Origin: Struthio camelus
Taxonomy: Eukaryota > Chordata > Aves > Struthioniformes > Struthionidae
Assembly: GCF_040807025.1 (NCBI RefSeq)
Contig: NC_090943.1
Coordinates: 137,527,950-137,591,949, forward strand
Reading direction: 5' to 3'
DNA: 64,000 nucleotides
Positions within the stretch are counted from its first letter, which is position 1. Each line of letters opens with the position of its first letter. Of the stretch, positions 35,157 through 48,123 are shown in pieces. Made by a program: the position numbers and the translations under genes. The notes beneath the pieces were generated by a model. It ran no database searches and was not told the origin of the DNA. It saw only the letters and a list, made by a program, of their open reading frames with translations.

Positions 35157-36053
35157 GCGCTGCTGCTACCGCCGCCCCGCGGGACAGCGGGTTCCCTCTG
35201 CGGAGCCGGGAGAGCGTTTGTAACCTGCCCTCCACCCCCAGCCCCGCTCTCGCTTAATGGTAGCAGGCATAGGCCCGGAGCAAGTCCCGCGCTACCGTCC
35301 CATCGGGCGGTATATACCTATCCGTTACCGACCCAGGTAGACTGAGACAACCCTGTCCAGAAGAGACTCAAAGGATATGGAAGAGGCAGATTATGACCAA
35401 CTGTACCTAAATACCGCATATCACCTCGAGAGTAACAAAAGGTTTCTATTGTAGGCAGACGTGCAAAGTACCTTCCAAAGAATAAGCCAAGTCTTAAGCT
35501 ATGTAGCACATTTGCCTTTCCTACCTTTTACTACAACCTTAGTGTACCTTACCTTACAAATCCAATAAACATACAAATTTCGTGGGAAAGTAGTACCGCA
35601 AATCCATGTAAAGTTTATTAAATGTATTCTAATTCTTTTGCATACTTCGTAACAAAGTTCTTCAATATACGCCAAACGTACAAATGCATGGAACGTAAGT
35701 TCACTTATTGATTATTTAAATTGAACATTGTGGTAAATATTTCTAGTTTAGTTTGGCTTTATATTCATTGCGCGCACAGAATATGTTCTGGATTTCTCTG
35801 ATTTCATGAAGTGGAGAACTGCTGCCTGAATAAATAAACTGTATCTATAAATAGATGTTTGTAAAAAGTCTGTCACTTATAATAAACACAAAATCTACCT
35901 TGATACCATTTATGTTCCTTTTGGCATACAAACTAATATAAAATACGGCGTTTTCACAAGCGCTCTGATTAATATTTGCATTGTTATGCGGTGCTATTAA
36001 ATGCATCAATGCTTATTTGAGAAACTGCTGAGCTTTAAACTGAAGATCAAAGA

Positions 36054-36108
36054 GGTTTATTTGGTCAAGGACACCTTTGTTTGGACAACCACTTCGATCA
36101 AATAAACC
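36054..36108. repeat. Inverted repeat with FOX-like arms and SOX/TCF-like loop
   Basis: GGTTTATTTG (36054-36063) pairs exactly with CAAATAAACC (36099-36108), and the pairing continues imperfectly inward (GTCAAGG against CTTCGAT). The arms contain GTTTATTT, a forkhead-like word. The loop contains CCTTTGTT, a SOX/TCF-type word. Function is inferred. Confidence 0.7.
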
Positions 36109-38381
36109 AATATTGTAAGAATTCTCGCTGAAATGAAAGGAATTAAGCCGGGATCACCATTAACGTATTCTAACATTGTATTTCCTCTTTCATACAACAT
36201 AAAAACCTGTTCCTTTAAACTTGTAGGTATTGTAAAAAGAAGAACGAGGTGATGAACTGTTCTTGCAGGCTAACAAGAACAGTTAGTGCAGGGCTAACAC
36301 TGAGGATTATTATTCTCGGGAGCGTTCTCGAGAGAATTCTGCATTCATGCTTTTTTCGCATTCGTCCGTTGCATTATAATCAAGTGAGATATTTCCTGAC
36401 TTAAGATATCTGCCATTTATCCCTGTGCAAGGACTCGAAACCATTACCAAAGGACTAGTAACAGCCTAAAACCAAGCAAAGAATACGTTTATTTTTTTAC
36501 CGTCTAAACACACGCTTAAGTCCAACACAGCGAGAGACAGTAATTCAAACAGCGGTACTTTTTTTGTTATGGCAGATTTTGTAACAATCAGTGGAGGTGA
36601 AAATCATGTTTATATAAGTATGTAACCATCTTAATTGCATACTATTCCATAATAATAACCTTTCTACAAAGCTGTAATGCATTTGAAATTGAACGTAAAA
36701 GAAATCCCGCGGTACAGATTTCGATTGCAAAGCCAAACTGTCATCATAGAATCGCTTACAACAACGAGGAACGCCTGCTAGGAATTAAGTGCCTTTTCAA
36801 CCGTTTTTAATTTCACTTCGTTGGGATACTACCTTAGGGCGTACATTTTTAAGGTTGATGTGCCAAATTTTTTAACTCTTGTTTATCTTTTTTTATTTTA
36901 CTGCTGAGACTTGTGACAGTTCCCGACTCGCCGCCTGAGGACGTGGAACCCTTAATCCTAGGCCAATTGCCCCGGGATGGGTCACATGCCAATGAATGAA
37001 CGATACCCAGAGAGAATTCTGCAGTAAGCGAAATCCCAATCTTATCGGAAGTATAATCACGCAACAGGAAAATATATGTATCTTTTTTACTGCACAGAAT
37101 AGACTACTCAGTTGAGCAGAGAAAGCAAGATAACTTACAAGCAAAACCAAAAGAAGTCAACAACGCACGGCCCTAACGAAGGCGATTGATTGCCACCCAC
37201 TTCCAAACAGTTCCCAGGTACCCTGGGCTTACTCCGTATTACTCTGGCTCAGGCAAAAACTGACCATCTAGGAGTTTAACACGACGTGCAGAGTATTACC
37301 TTTTATACGAGCTGATCTTGTTGAACTGTCAACCCGTCCCTTTTATTCTATTAAGTAGAAGCATTTTCGTGAGCCAACGGAGCAAATCCTGTAAGAGCTA
37401 GCACTGAAAAAGTTCTGCAAATTGAGGAAATGCTTACAAATACACGTTATAGCAATTTTAGGGCTGTCACTTCCAGTAGAAAAGAAAATGTTTTTCTATA
37501 TAATGAACATGAGGTAATAAACTAAGCAAACTGCCGTTGACTTTGTTTGGGAAATTTGTGCAAACTGTTTCTACAGCTCATTGATCTGGGATCAAAGAAA
37601 GAAAGGTGTGTTTTGAATCTAAGCCGAGAAAGTAAAAGCTCCCTGGTTTGTACAGAAAATGCTGGCAGTTTGTGACCCTTTCAGTGCCTCTGCTGTCATA
37701 GATTATCTAACTTCTTCTCTCGCATGCTGTTTGACTGTTTAGATACTTCTGAACTGTAACTTCAAAATACTTATACCATACAACACTGACCCTGAGTCAA
37801 GTTTTGCTCTTTACTTACAACCTCGCTTCCCTGAAGCGTTTAGCAAAGAGTGTCTTATGGTACTCCTGTGTATATGAAACCTTCATGGTCGCACGAATCC
37901 TGGGGTCATTCGTTAACTTTCCCAACCTAACAATGCTGCTGAGAGTTCATCCTTCTGATTTATTGACCTTTTAAACCCGTCAGTATAAAGCGTGGGGGCG
38001 CGGAGCGGGGATCCTCCGGCAAGAGATGTGTTTCTATTTCAGGTCCATTACAGAATGCGTTGTTGGAAGTGGTGCTCCCAGCGTTATCAGAGCCGACCAC
38101 AAATGCCACATGAAAAGCAGCAAACATCCGGAGGGTTTCCTGCAAATTGAGCAGTTTCTCAAGACAAGAGGTTTTTTCTTTTTTTTTTTTTTAACATGTA
38201 TTTAAAGGCAACACGCTTTGCCTCTTTAAAGAGGCTTAGGACCATTAAATGAAAACAGCGCTGCCCCAAGACACTGCATAATGCAAGAATCCCCCCAGTG
38301 AAGATTTTTCTGGACTGCCTCGTTAGGAAAGTGCGTGGATGACCGAGGCGGTGGTCAGGAATAAGACACTGTTGAAATGAA

Positions 38382-38416
38382 TACACACACACACACATAC
38401 ACATGTATATATATAT
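38382..38416. repeat. (CA)n / (TA)n microsatellite
   Basis: ACACACACACACAC followed by ATACACATG and TATATATATA. Simple sequence, no other content seen. Confidence 0.85.
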
Positions 38417-38719
38417 TCACTTTCAGAAACTAACTACAGCTATCGAAGAAGTATTAAATACCTCACAGCAAAGTAATAGTCGCCAATATTTAAAAAGTCA
38501 CTGGTTCGCTTGCATCAGTTTAAATTGCAAACTCCTGTCTAGTAAAGGTACTCAGTACACACACCAACCTGCAGAAAGCTTTCTGCTCATAAACTGTACA
38601 CGGCATCCAGAGCGGAGCCGCTTCAGTGGAAACACGTCCCATAGCCCTGGGCTTGGCAGCTCTAGTGAATAGACAATAGCCCTGGGATTAGCACGCTCCC
38701 GAACAATAAGCTGCCTGCA

Positions 38720-39330
38720 TATGCGAGCGGGTGGTTTGAGGTGTGTTAAGCAACGATGCCCCCACGTTTTAGGACTGAAGTGCGTCCGGCAGGGGGGAGA
38801 GGGACGTGCGCGACTCCCACTCCGAGGTAAGAGCACTTCAGCCTCGCCGCGGACAAAGTCGGGTTCCCCCCGCCGAGCCGCCACCGTCTTTACCAGCAGG
38901 GCGAGTGCGCCGCGCCCCCCTGCAGCCGCCGCCACACCCGACCGCGGCCGCGGGGCTCCGGGCCGGGCCGGGCGCGGAACCCGCTGCCGCTTGGGCAGGG
39001 CCGGCCGGCCCGGCCAGGAGGAAGCGCGCGGCCCGCCGCCCCCGCGGCTGCCCGCGCCGCTGCGCGCTCTTCGCCCCTTCCCGGCCCGGCCCAGCCCGGG
39101 GGTCCTCGCCCCGCTGCGGCCCCACCGCTCCCTCCGGCGCTGCTCGCCGCGCCGCTCCGCGCCGGCCGAGCGGCCCTCCGCGGCGGGCAGCCCGCTCTCC
39201 TCCAGCCGCTGCCTGCCGCGCCGAGGGCACCGATCCGCATCCCGGCACCGATCGGACTCTGAACTGAAGTCTGAACTGAAGCACCCAGTTCAGGGTGCTT
39301 CACGGGGGCCCTAGGCTCACCCTCAACGTC
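38720..39330. promoter_or_regulatory. Orphan CpG island about 3.9 kb upstream of SOX17 copy C
   Basis: Densely CpG-rich DNA, strongest at 38820-39240, standing alone in AT-rich DNA. Overlapping ORFs of 105-197 residues run in several frames on both strands, as expected by chance in GC-rich sequence, and none has a recognisable domain. The plus strand has a strong donor-like GAG|GTAAGAG at 38827. The minus strand has weaker ones such as CTG|GTAAAG. It could be an upstream SOX17 promoter with non-coding first exon (minus) or the start of a divergent lncRNA (plus). Confidence 0.6.
39258..39302. repeat. 12-bp direct repeat followed by strong hairpin
   Basis: TCTGAACTGAAG occurs twice back to back (39258-39269 and 39270-39281). 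It overlaps a perfect hairpin with TGAAGCACCC at 39277-39286, loop AGTTCA and GGGTGCTTCA at 39293-39302. It lies at the edge of the CpG island. Confidence 0.8.
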
Positions 39331-40317
39331 CGGGGCAAACACAGGGATAGCAACCCCGTCCCTCTTCGCCAAAGGCTGCCTCAGCCCCTGGCTCTGCTGA
39401 GCGCCTGGGAGGAAGGAGAGTCCCGCATAACCCTGGCATTTTGCTCATCCCTTCTTCTCAGAGCTAGGAAAAATATAGTCTATACATACACAAACATATA
39501 TATCTCGTCATCTGCCATGCTTTGCAGTATAGAGTACCATGAACCATGCCTGTGCCACTACCTCATGGCGAGTCAGACCAATTTCTCTCTGAAGGAAAAG
39601 GCTTTTCACTGAAGTTATTTAACATCTGAATTAATGCTGAATTTAAGTTTTGCACATTTTGGAGGATCTCAGGTGCAACTGACAGCCTCCATCTTGCTTC
39701 CCTCCAGCAAGGAGTTAACTCTACCCCTCAAGGGACTGCTTGGGCTTGGTTTGAATGTGGCTGTTATATCTTCCTCTAGCTCACTCTGAAGAAATGACAA
39801 CAGTCTGAGTGCATAAGGACTTCCCAATATTGTTACGGTTTTTGTGCCCTTCAGTTTGGGACTAAGGTATACAGGACCAAACAACAGTACAGTATCTGGG
39901 GCCCAGGCAGAACACCCCTCCATGTGAACTTCCAAGAACAGAAATCCTGTTAGTTTTCATTCTTCAGTACCTACAAGCAATTAAAAAAATGCCTTATACA
40001 ATGCTGGAGCCACTCCAAAAGTTCAGGCATCTGAACTGAACTGAACACTTGGGGCTAGCCTCTGTGTTTATATACGTATAACTCATATCAAAGGAGCTAC
40101 TGCAAACTTATTTTAATATAAGATTTATTCTGACATATTAGATGCTAAATTCATAGCTTAGGGAAGTACACCTCATGCGACTGTATGATTAAAAAGCTGA
40201 TCCCAATCACACTGGAGTGAAATAAATTTCCTCTTTAATAGCACTCAGCTTCTGGAGCATACTTTACTAAAGTCAGCAGAAGGAATGTAATAAATATTCT
40301 CTACAGGGTGGGCTATA

Positions 40318-40371
40318 GTACATATATACACTATACATACAGTATATATATATACAGTATATACATACATA
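40318..40371. repeat. TA/TATAC-type simple repeat
   Basis: Alternating CATATATACA, CATACAGTATATATATA and related words over about 50 bases. Confidence 0.8.
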
Positions 40372-41590
40372 GTACTACGCTACTGTATGAAAGTTTTGTA
40401 GTGTTAATTTATATACAGCTTTGTTTAGCAGGTAGCAATATTTCACAGTAGGTGTAAAGACCTTTGTCTTCGTGGGGAATTAAACTGTTGCATTATACAG
40501 ATGAAAAAGTAGCCGGGCCTGGAGGTGGTCAGCTGCTATCATGCCAATTATTTATCATCGCAGCAGAGATGATCTGGGACTTTAGCGTATGTAAATAATC
40601 CTACTGCAGACAGTTCAGCAGAAGTATGTTAGTATGTTGGCAAAATTATTAAATGGTAATGACTGCGTTTAAACGTCAGTGGGTTGCCACTGACAAGTAA
40701 GATCAGAAAGGCAAGTAATACCAGAAAGAATTTAAAAATGGATTTAAACCTTCAGTAACACAAACGCTTCAGTTTTAACCTGGAAAGCCTTTTTCCAAGT
40801 TGGACAATATATTCTTTTTTCAAGAAAAATGTACTGTTGTCCATGTTTCAGAGGTGATAAAATGTTTTAAAAAAGACTTTCTGCCATATTTCCTGCCTAG
40901 AAATAATTAGTCGTAATGTTGTCAAAAAATATCTGTTCTTACATGATAAAAAGGGCATTCTTTATAACGGAGACATCTGAATACAAAGTTTGGGATCTTT
41001 TTGCAAATCAAAACATCAAATCGTTTAGGGTTATAATTTTAAAATTAGCACCATGAACACGCTCTGCATTTCCATTTTATCTTTGTAAATACATTCAGTA
41101 ATTCAGTGCACTACAGCTTCTGAGGTCTGGCATATATCTCAATTATTGAATTATGAAAATAAAAAAATAAGGGACAGAAGATTTGGGAAAATAACTGAGT
41201 TTTATTTCTTGACAGCTGCAAGTGTTTAGACTTATGATGTCTATGTTCCTTGGCTATTCTTGATACATAAAGAGAGTTTTAATTTTAGCTTGTTAATTAA
41301 CATTCCACTAGTAGTTCCATTGAAATATGTTTTGAAGTTGTATATCATAAGAAAAACATAGGCACACACCTTCCAAACTGGTTGATCTGATTATGTTTCC
41401 AATGAATACTATTTCCCAAACACGTAGCAATTTCATTGGCAAACGTCTGCTCACTTTATGGGATGCACAGCTAAATAAATAATATTCACTGTTCTGAACA
41501 CCTTTGACTTCCGCTGAGCAATGAGAGAGAAGGGAACTCCACCCCTCATAGGATCATGCCTAATACCTCCAGCAACTTAAAAAAACTAAG

Positions 41591-41610
41591 AACAAACAAA
41601 CAAACAAACC
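41591..41610. repeat. (AAAC)n microsatellite
   Basis: About five AAAC units in a row. Confidence 0.85.
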
Positions 41611-44600
41611 CCAAACCAACTAAACTGCAAAAATCTCCAGACTAACTTAAGCAATAAAGATATTTTGATCTAGTCATTATTACTTGGACTTGAGGTATGT
41701 TTACAATTATCCAGCTGCAGCTCAGTATTCACATCTATTTTACTTCTTCGGTCCGTTTCTGTTTGAATAAAAGCTAGGAACTGAAAGTCCCCTTTCCCCC
41801 TTTTTTGTCCCCTTAACATCACTTTTTTATCTTCACAACACCCTTTGAAGGGTATTTACTGAAAAGATGAGAGGGTAGTTATCACACCCAGCTCCCCTCC
41901 CCCCCCCCCAAAAGAAGAGGAATTTCAGTAAACTTACTTAGTAGCTAGATCAAGAACTAGAGATCCTCACTCCTACCGCAAACAACCTGAGAGATCTAAG
42001 GCAATTTCTACCCACTTATCTCCAACCAGTTTACTAATTCTAATAAGATAGGATGCCTATTTAACCTGGCTCTGGATGTAACTGTCGTGGAAACATTCAA
42101 TTTTGAATCTTTGCTTCAATGATAAATGTAGCGACCTTTTCAGCTGTTACAAATCCAGTCAAATCTTCTTTAGGAGAGAGTTTGTTCAGTACCTAGCTGT
42201 ACTGTGGTAATAATCCTCTACCATTAAAGGTTAGAGAGGTTTCAATTAATGAAGTAAAGTAAGGTGGATAACTACTGAGCTTTAATTTCTGCATTTACAC
42301 ATGTACAAAATGTGTTTCTTACAAGAATAAAGCAAATTTGTGCCTTTCACTTCAAAAGCATCCTACAAAATATAAAGGTAACAAATCTCTCAGCACACGC
42401 TATATTGAAAAACACCTAAGAAATATTAACCAACTACACACACCAGTTATGAAGGTCAGGGTTAGAACTGAAACACACCAAAATTATCTCATGCCACAGT
42501 TATATCTAAATTTCCACAGGCATCTATTTCCAATGGCCGGTCTCCTAGCCTTCTCTCCATTTGGAGAAGAATGTGACTACCATTGCAAGATCTATGCCAC
42601 TTCAGGAAATAAAGACAACTCTTGTTGTCAATTGCTATTGACAATTCATATGCTAGTGAATATGAGTGCTCACATACTGTAGCCATGTTACCATTTAAAA
42701 ATAAAATACAAAGTAAGACAACCCAAAACACCTATATAGTTGACAACTATTCAACCACTCACCAGAGGGAGATCATTTACCCCTAAACACAACCTTTGTA
42801 ATACAACCAACCTACTACCTGCTGAGGCCTCAGAACAACCCATGTAAAAACCCATGTTGGTGAAGAGCAGCTGCCAACTAAGGGAGCCACACAGATGTCC
42901 TATGTCGAGGAAATAACAGAGCTGTAAAGGATTATGTAGCTCTTTGATTAATACTTTTTGCAAAACAAAGAGTAATTTAATGAATAAGTGCCACATTTGT
43001 CTTTCCAACTGAAGATTTCTGAAGGAAACCATTGATATATCTGCAGCATGCCACTGACAGAAGTAATCATTTTATATTGTCCTAGGTAGTCTATTCATTA
43101 CTATATGTTATCTCATATATGTGGCATATTTCCACTTAATACTTTAAGATATGATCTTGTAAGAAAAATATTACAGTTTACTTATGTAAAACCTTGTTTT
43201 TTCAATAGAAAAATAAAAACATTTCAAATAAGGACAATTCTCACTTTATCTTTCTTGCAGGGGAAGAAGCAACCTTCCAATGCATTAGTAGTTCTCATAT
43301 ATTCTTAGAAGTCAAACTGAAAAACTTGAATATAACTTACATGCCAAGTAAGCACAGAAAAAAAATCTGAGCTTGTCGCTAACATGAGAACACTTTCTGT
43401 TCAGGAAGGACCTGCTGCTCCTTCCAGGGCCAGATTGTGTGTGCACAATGTTTGGAACAGGGCAAAATACAGTTGTTTCTTGGCAGCTTTCAGAACCCTA
43501 TGGAGCTACAGAAGGGATTTTTTTTTTTTTAATCTTAGGCCAGCTAAACACAAGATCCATTTAGCAGCAAAACTACACTGCTGCCTATCTAAACAGGAAA
43601 ACCTTGTTAGTGAAGATGTAGTTACATCAGCATGCACACGTTTCTGGCACTGAAGGATTACTACCTATGGTTGCACACCTCCTGGTATCTGTCCTTTTTT
43701 TCTTTCAATATCATAATATACTATTAAATTACTATTTTTGCTTTTAGTCTCTTTTTTGTTCTGCACATATTTGCTTCTTAATTACTAATTAACATATTTT
43801 CTTAGCTTTTTTTTATTCTTATTCAGATACTCCTAGCCAGTAGCCAGTAGATGCCCCAGCACAGACCTGAGGTGTTGACCAGTAAAATCAAGCTGCATTA
43901 AGTTTATCTGTTTTCCATAAAAAGCAAATCTATCACTGTAATCAATTTTTGTTGGTAGTACTTTCTTTAATTCTCCCCTTCAGGTTTGCAATAGTGCAGC
44001 TACATGTTTTTTTGCTGCTTGTTAGCTTAAGTTAGTAGTAAAGTCCAAGTAACAGAAAACTTGATCTTCAGATTGGTGAGTAACAGTCGTACGAATGGTT
44101 TCAAGCTACTTCTTAGGGTTTTCTGTGCAGATTGTAGCTTCAGTAACATTCTGAAATACAGCCAACTCATTCTTTCCTTAAATATTTGATAACAGAACTA
44201 AAACTGGACACATTACCTCTCTTTGGAAGGGTTCCATATTACTGAGGAGCATTGTGGTTTACACTTATTTTCCCACTAGCTGATGCATCAACTTTCTCTA
44301 ACGAGATATTGGACCCTACGATAGTATGGGCTAGATGCTAACCTATCAGAACTCCACCTCACAGGAGCACCAAATTCATTTGAAATTAAACCATGACGAT
44401 AAGATAAAGTTATTTAGTTACTAAGCTAAATACAGACATGAGTATGGAATGCGGAGAATCCCTTTGGCAGATGTCTACATGGATTATGCTTGTGTATAAT
44501 GAGAGCTCTTACTGTTGAGCATGTACAATTGTGAAATATTCAATAGGTTTTTTTTCACTGAACAGCTAAATTACAAAACATTTAGTGGTTATGCTTATTA

Positions 44601-47600
44601 ATTTTATGTATGTGTTTTTAAATCATAGAATTTAATGCCAATGACTCAGGCTGAAATTTCAAATTTCATATATTTATTCTAAACAAATCAAAATTTCCTT
44701 AAAGTAAAAGCTGCCACTGCTGCTTATAGTTACCTATAAGTGATTAGTAAACATAAGTCACCATTTTCTCATTCAGACAAGAAAAATAAGTGAAATTATT
44801 GTCTCCTTTTGCAAGAGATTTTTAATAAAACAGAAATTAAAAAAACCTTTATCTGAAAACTAGTAGATTATTATATTCACTTGGACACGCTAATAAACAA
44901 AAGTGGGTGATTATTTGCACAGCCCTGGCAGAAATATGTGCCCAGCTTGCTACTCGTGTACCTGACTTAGGTTGAGTTTATTGGATTAGATTCACAATCA
45001 CGAGAAGAGGTCTATAACACTCATTTCCTCATACAATACTACAATTAAAAACTAATAGGGTTGCACCATTGAGTGATTAGATAGCTGTAATTGCACTACT
45101 TACAAAACTTTTGAATAATACCTAATATTGAAGTATGTAGTTACCTAAGCTCTACACTTTCATTAGGATAAAAAACATTGTTATAAAGATCAGGAACATA
45201 TTCTGCAGATTACTGCCTGCAAAGCATAAATTATTATTCATTCTTAACCAACAAGAAAACTGTATAAGCCTACATATATTTAATGTGGTTCCATCCACAG
45301 AACTGGCATAGTTTAAGGTCATTATTTATATAGGAGGAGATCAAAATCTATCTATCCTACCCTACTGAAATAAGAGGTGAGAATGAAGATATATTCGTTT
45401 GACAGAATTTGCTGTCAAATATAATGAACAAGTTACTTTTTTAGCTCTGTAAACTTCAGTGAAATACTTTCAGTGAACAACTTGCTCAGTTAAAGGTATT
45501 CTTACAGAAACAGTTTAACTGTAAAAATGTAAATTGCATACAATACATACCACCAGAAATAATTATGACACATCACTGTGAAGATTATAGTGTTCTAAGT
45601 TATGTTTTAAATTTCCAGATAGAATCAATAAATTTATCCTAGTAACTTTAAATCATGATACATTAGCCAGAGAAAGTTTTCTTCCAAGAACCAAGTCTTA
45701 TACACTAGTCTGTTAAAAAGAAAAAAAAATTGTTCAGGTCTGCTTGTATCTTAGAATAACTGTTGTATGCAACATTATTAGTGTTAAAAAAATTTCCAGA
45801 AAGTAATGAATCCAAAATGAATCTTATAATTTGCACAGCAATAAATTTTTAAAACCTAGAGTTCTCAATCTCAAATTTTTAAGTACCTTACTTGCTAAAT
45901 TTAAAAAGAGCTCTGACCAGACCCCAACTCTGTGGGATAACTGCATGTCTAAACAGCAGACTGGCTGGAAGAAGGTAAGAACTACCATTGGAGAGGACTC
46001 TGAAGGGTATACAACTGAGACAGCACACCAGAATCACACTACCTGAAACTTCACCCCTTTGTCACAAGCTAAACTGCACATTTTTGGGGAATATTATCAC
46101 GAACTAGAGCAAGGCATTAGAGGATATAGCACATATAGACTCGAGTCTCTATGAGATTTCAACCCTTGATGATTAAGTGGGCCACATAGGACTAAGATTT
46201 TCCTAAGATGCCTCTTCCTAATGGAACTGTCAATGAAACAGGCATGTTTATTAGGCCTTTATCAACTGCTCTTCCCTTGTAATTGAGGCCATGCTGAAAA
46301 AAAAGGTTCATACTTCTTCCAAACACAGCTGTTGTACATAGTCTCTCTATAAAGGGCATTTATATGGTATTTTTAATCCAACAAACGTTTTACAAAAATA
46401 TGTTAATATTATTAACACTGTTCTGCACCTCTCAGAACTCAAGAACAAAAAGCTGTTCTGACTAAAGCTCCCGATGTAACCAAATTTACAGCACACCAAT
46501 AAAAGGACACGGATCATGTGTCTCTCCCCTTTCCCCCACCAGTTTTAAGTGCAATTTCACACTGAACGTAACGGTGTTGGTCTCAGCTCTCCTTTTGCCC
46601 ATCTTCCTGTTAAAACTCCATGGGAATCACAGCATCATTAGGAATTTTTAGTAAATTCTGCCCAATAACACAGACTTTTTCCTTTGGTAGGACGACTAGT
46701 CAGAGATTAGCAGTAATAGATGGAATACAGTTAATTGGAAAAGGGGTGGATTATCAATCCAAAAAATAAATAGAAGTGAGGAAGTTAAACCAAATTCCAA
46801 GCCTTTACTTTTACTATGCATTCTGTGAGGTAATTTTGTAACTACCTCTTAACCCTCTTTTCTTCTAACTTTGATTACCTTTTTCCATATTGACCCTAGA
46901 AAATTGTGAAGTGGCAGATCATATACATAAAATAAAAATGGCTAGAAATTCAGTTCCCATTTAAATATTAGTAGACAAAATTACAAATTATGTAATTACA
47001 GCCATCCTATATGGAAATTAATGCTCCTTAAGTGAAAAAACAAAAAAATTTAAAATAGTGTTTCTTTTATAGTTTGACTCATACATTTTTGCAGTTTCGC
47101 TTATTTATGTCTACCTTTAGGAATTTACACTTTCAGAGGAGTAAATAAACATTTTAAACTCTTCAAATTCAAAAGTGAGGCTAGAGTATTTCAAATGTCA
47201 TTTGCATATTCTTTTATCTTCCTTTTTTAGAGCAGCACATTTACCTATACCTGCAGTGTTACATTAATTTGAGTAATTAATGAAATATTTGCATGTAAAC
47301 CAGTGCACTGAAGTAGTAATCATCTGTATTTACGGTATGGTACATATGACTCTTTAATACTATTTTACTTGGGTTTTTTTTTTCATTATTTTAATGTACA
47401 AAAAGCACAGCAGCAGGGTGAACATTCATTAAATGAGAACCAACCTCTCTGACCACAAGAAAGACAAACTAGCAAATAGTGAATTATTCACCTGTGACTT
47501 TTTATAGTTATTCAGGTAATAAATGAGTGACTGGATCAGATAAAAATATTTCTTTTATAAATTGTTTGCTGCTGAAGCTATACAAGACGTAAAGCTGTTA

Positions 47601-48123
47601 TGAAAAGTAAATTAAGAAATATTGAAAAATACTTTTATACATGTAAGTACTCACATTTGGATAATAATAAAGATCTTTGCCATTTGATAAGAAAACATTG
47701 TTACCTATTTGTAAAACTAGGAGTCCTAGTACTGCTTACTTAATATGGGTCAAATTCCAGTTTGGATAATTGCTTTTGATTCGTTACAGTTTTATTTACA
47801 CAATGATTTCATACTCCCTAATTTTAGGCTCCTGGTGTATTTTTTTTATTTTGCCTTTTTAAATGCTGGGTAGTGTTGTTTGTGCGTTATTAAGCCACAA
47901 CTGTACTCCATCCAAGCAACAACTGAATTTTTACGGTAAGTAGTCCCTTACACATAATTTGCATAGAGATTTGAGATTTTTCAGGATGAGGTCTCCCATA
48001 GATATGAATAGCCATTAGAAATACCCAGGCTGCTTGCAATAAGTTTCAAAGATCATCCTTTTTCTTGCATTAAAACTTACACTGAGAAGAATTTCCATAA
48101 TAATGTCTTCATAAACATTTCCT

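Larger units (their letters stand above)
35157..38719. other. Unique upstream flank of SOX17 copy C, no gene recognised
   Basis: After about 150 bp of residual GC-rich sequence the region turns AT-rich. Only short ORFs without domains are seen. It contains an inverted repeat with FOX-like and SOX/TCF-like words (36054-36108) and a (CA)n/(TA)n tract at 38382-38416. It is a candidate upstream regulatory region, by position only. Confidence 0.5.
39331..48123. other. Intergenic DNA, no gene recognised
   Basis: AT-rich non-coding DNA. Includes a (TATAC)-type repeat at 40318-40371, an (AAAC)n tract at 41591-41610 and a C-run near 41899-41910. The longest ORF (114 residues, 42338-42682 plus) has no family signature. 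Confidence 0.55.

Noticed and set aside
38552-39372. Protein-coding exon in the orphan CpG island (ORFs such as 38552-38935 minus and 38721-39314 plus)
   Set aside because: ORFs overlap in many frames on both strands, have biased Ala/Arg/Pro composition and no recognised family. The minus-strand ORF starting MAAAAGGRG does not match MRPL15, which lies near SOX17 in human, as far as I recall it.
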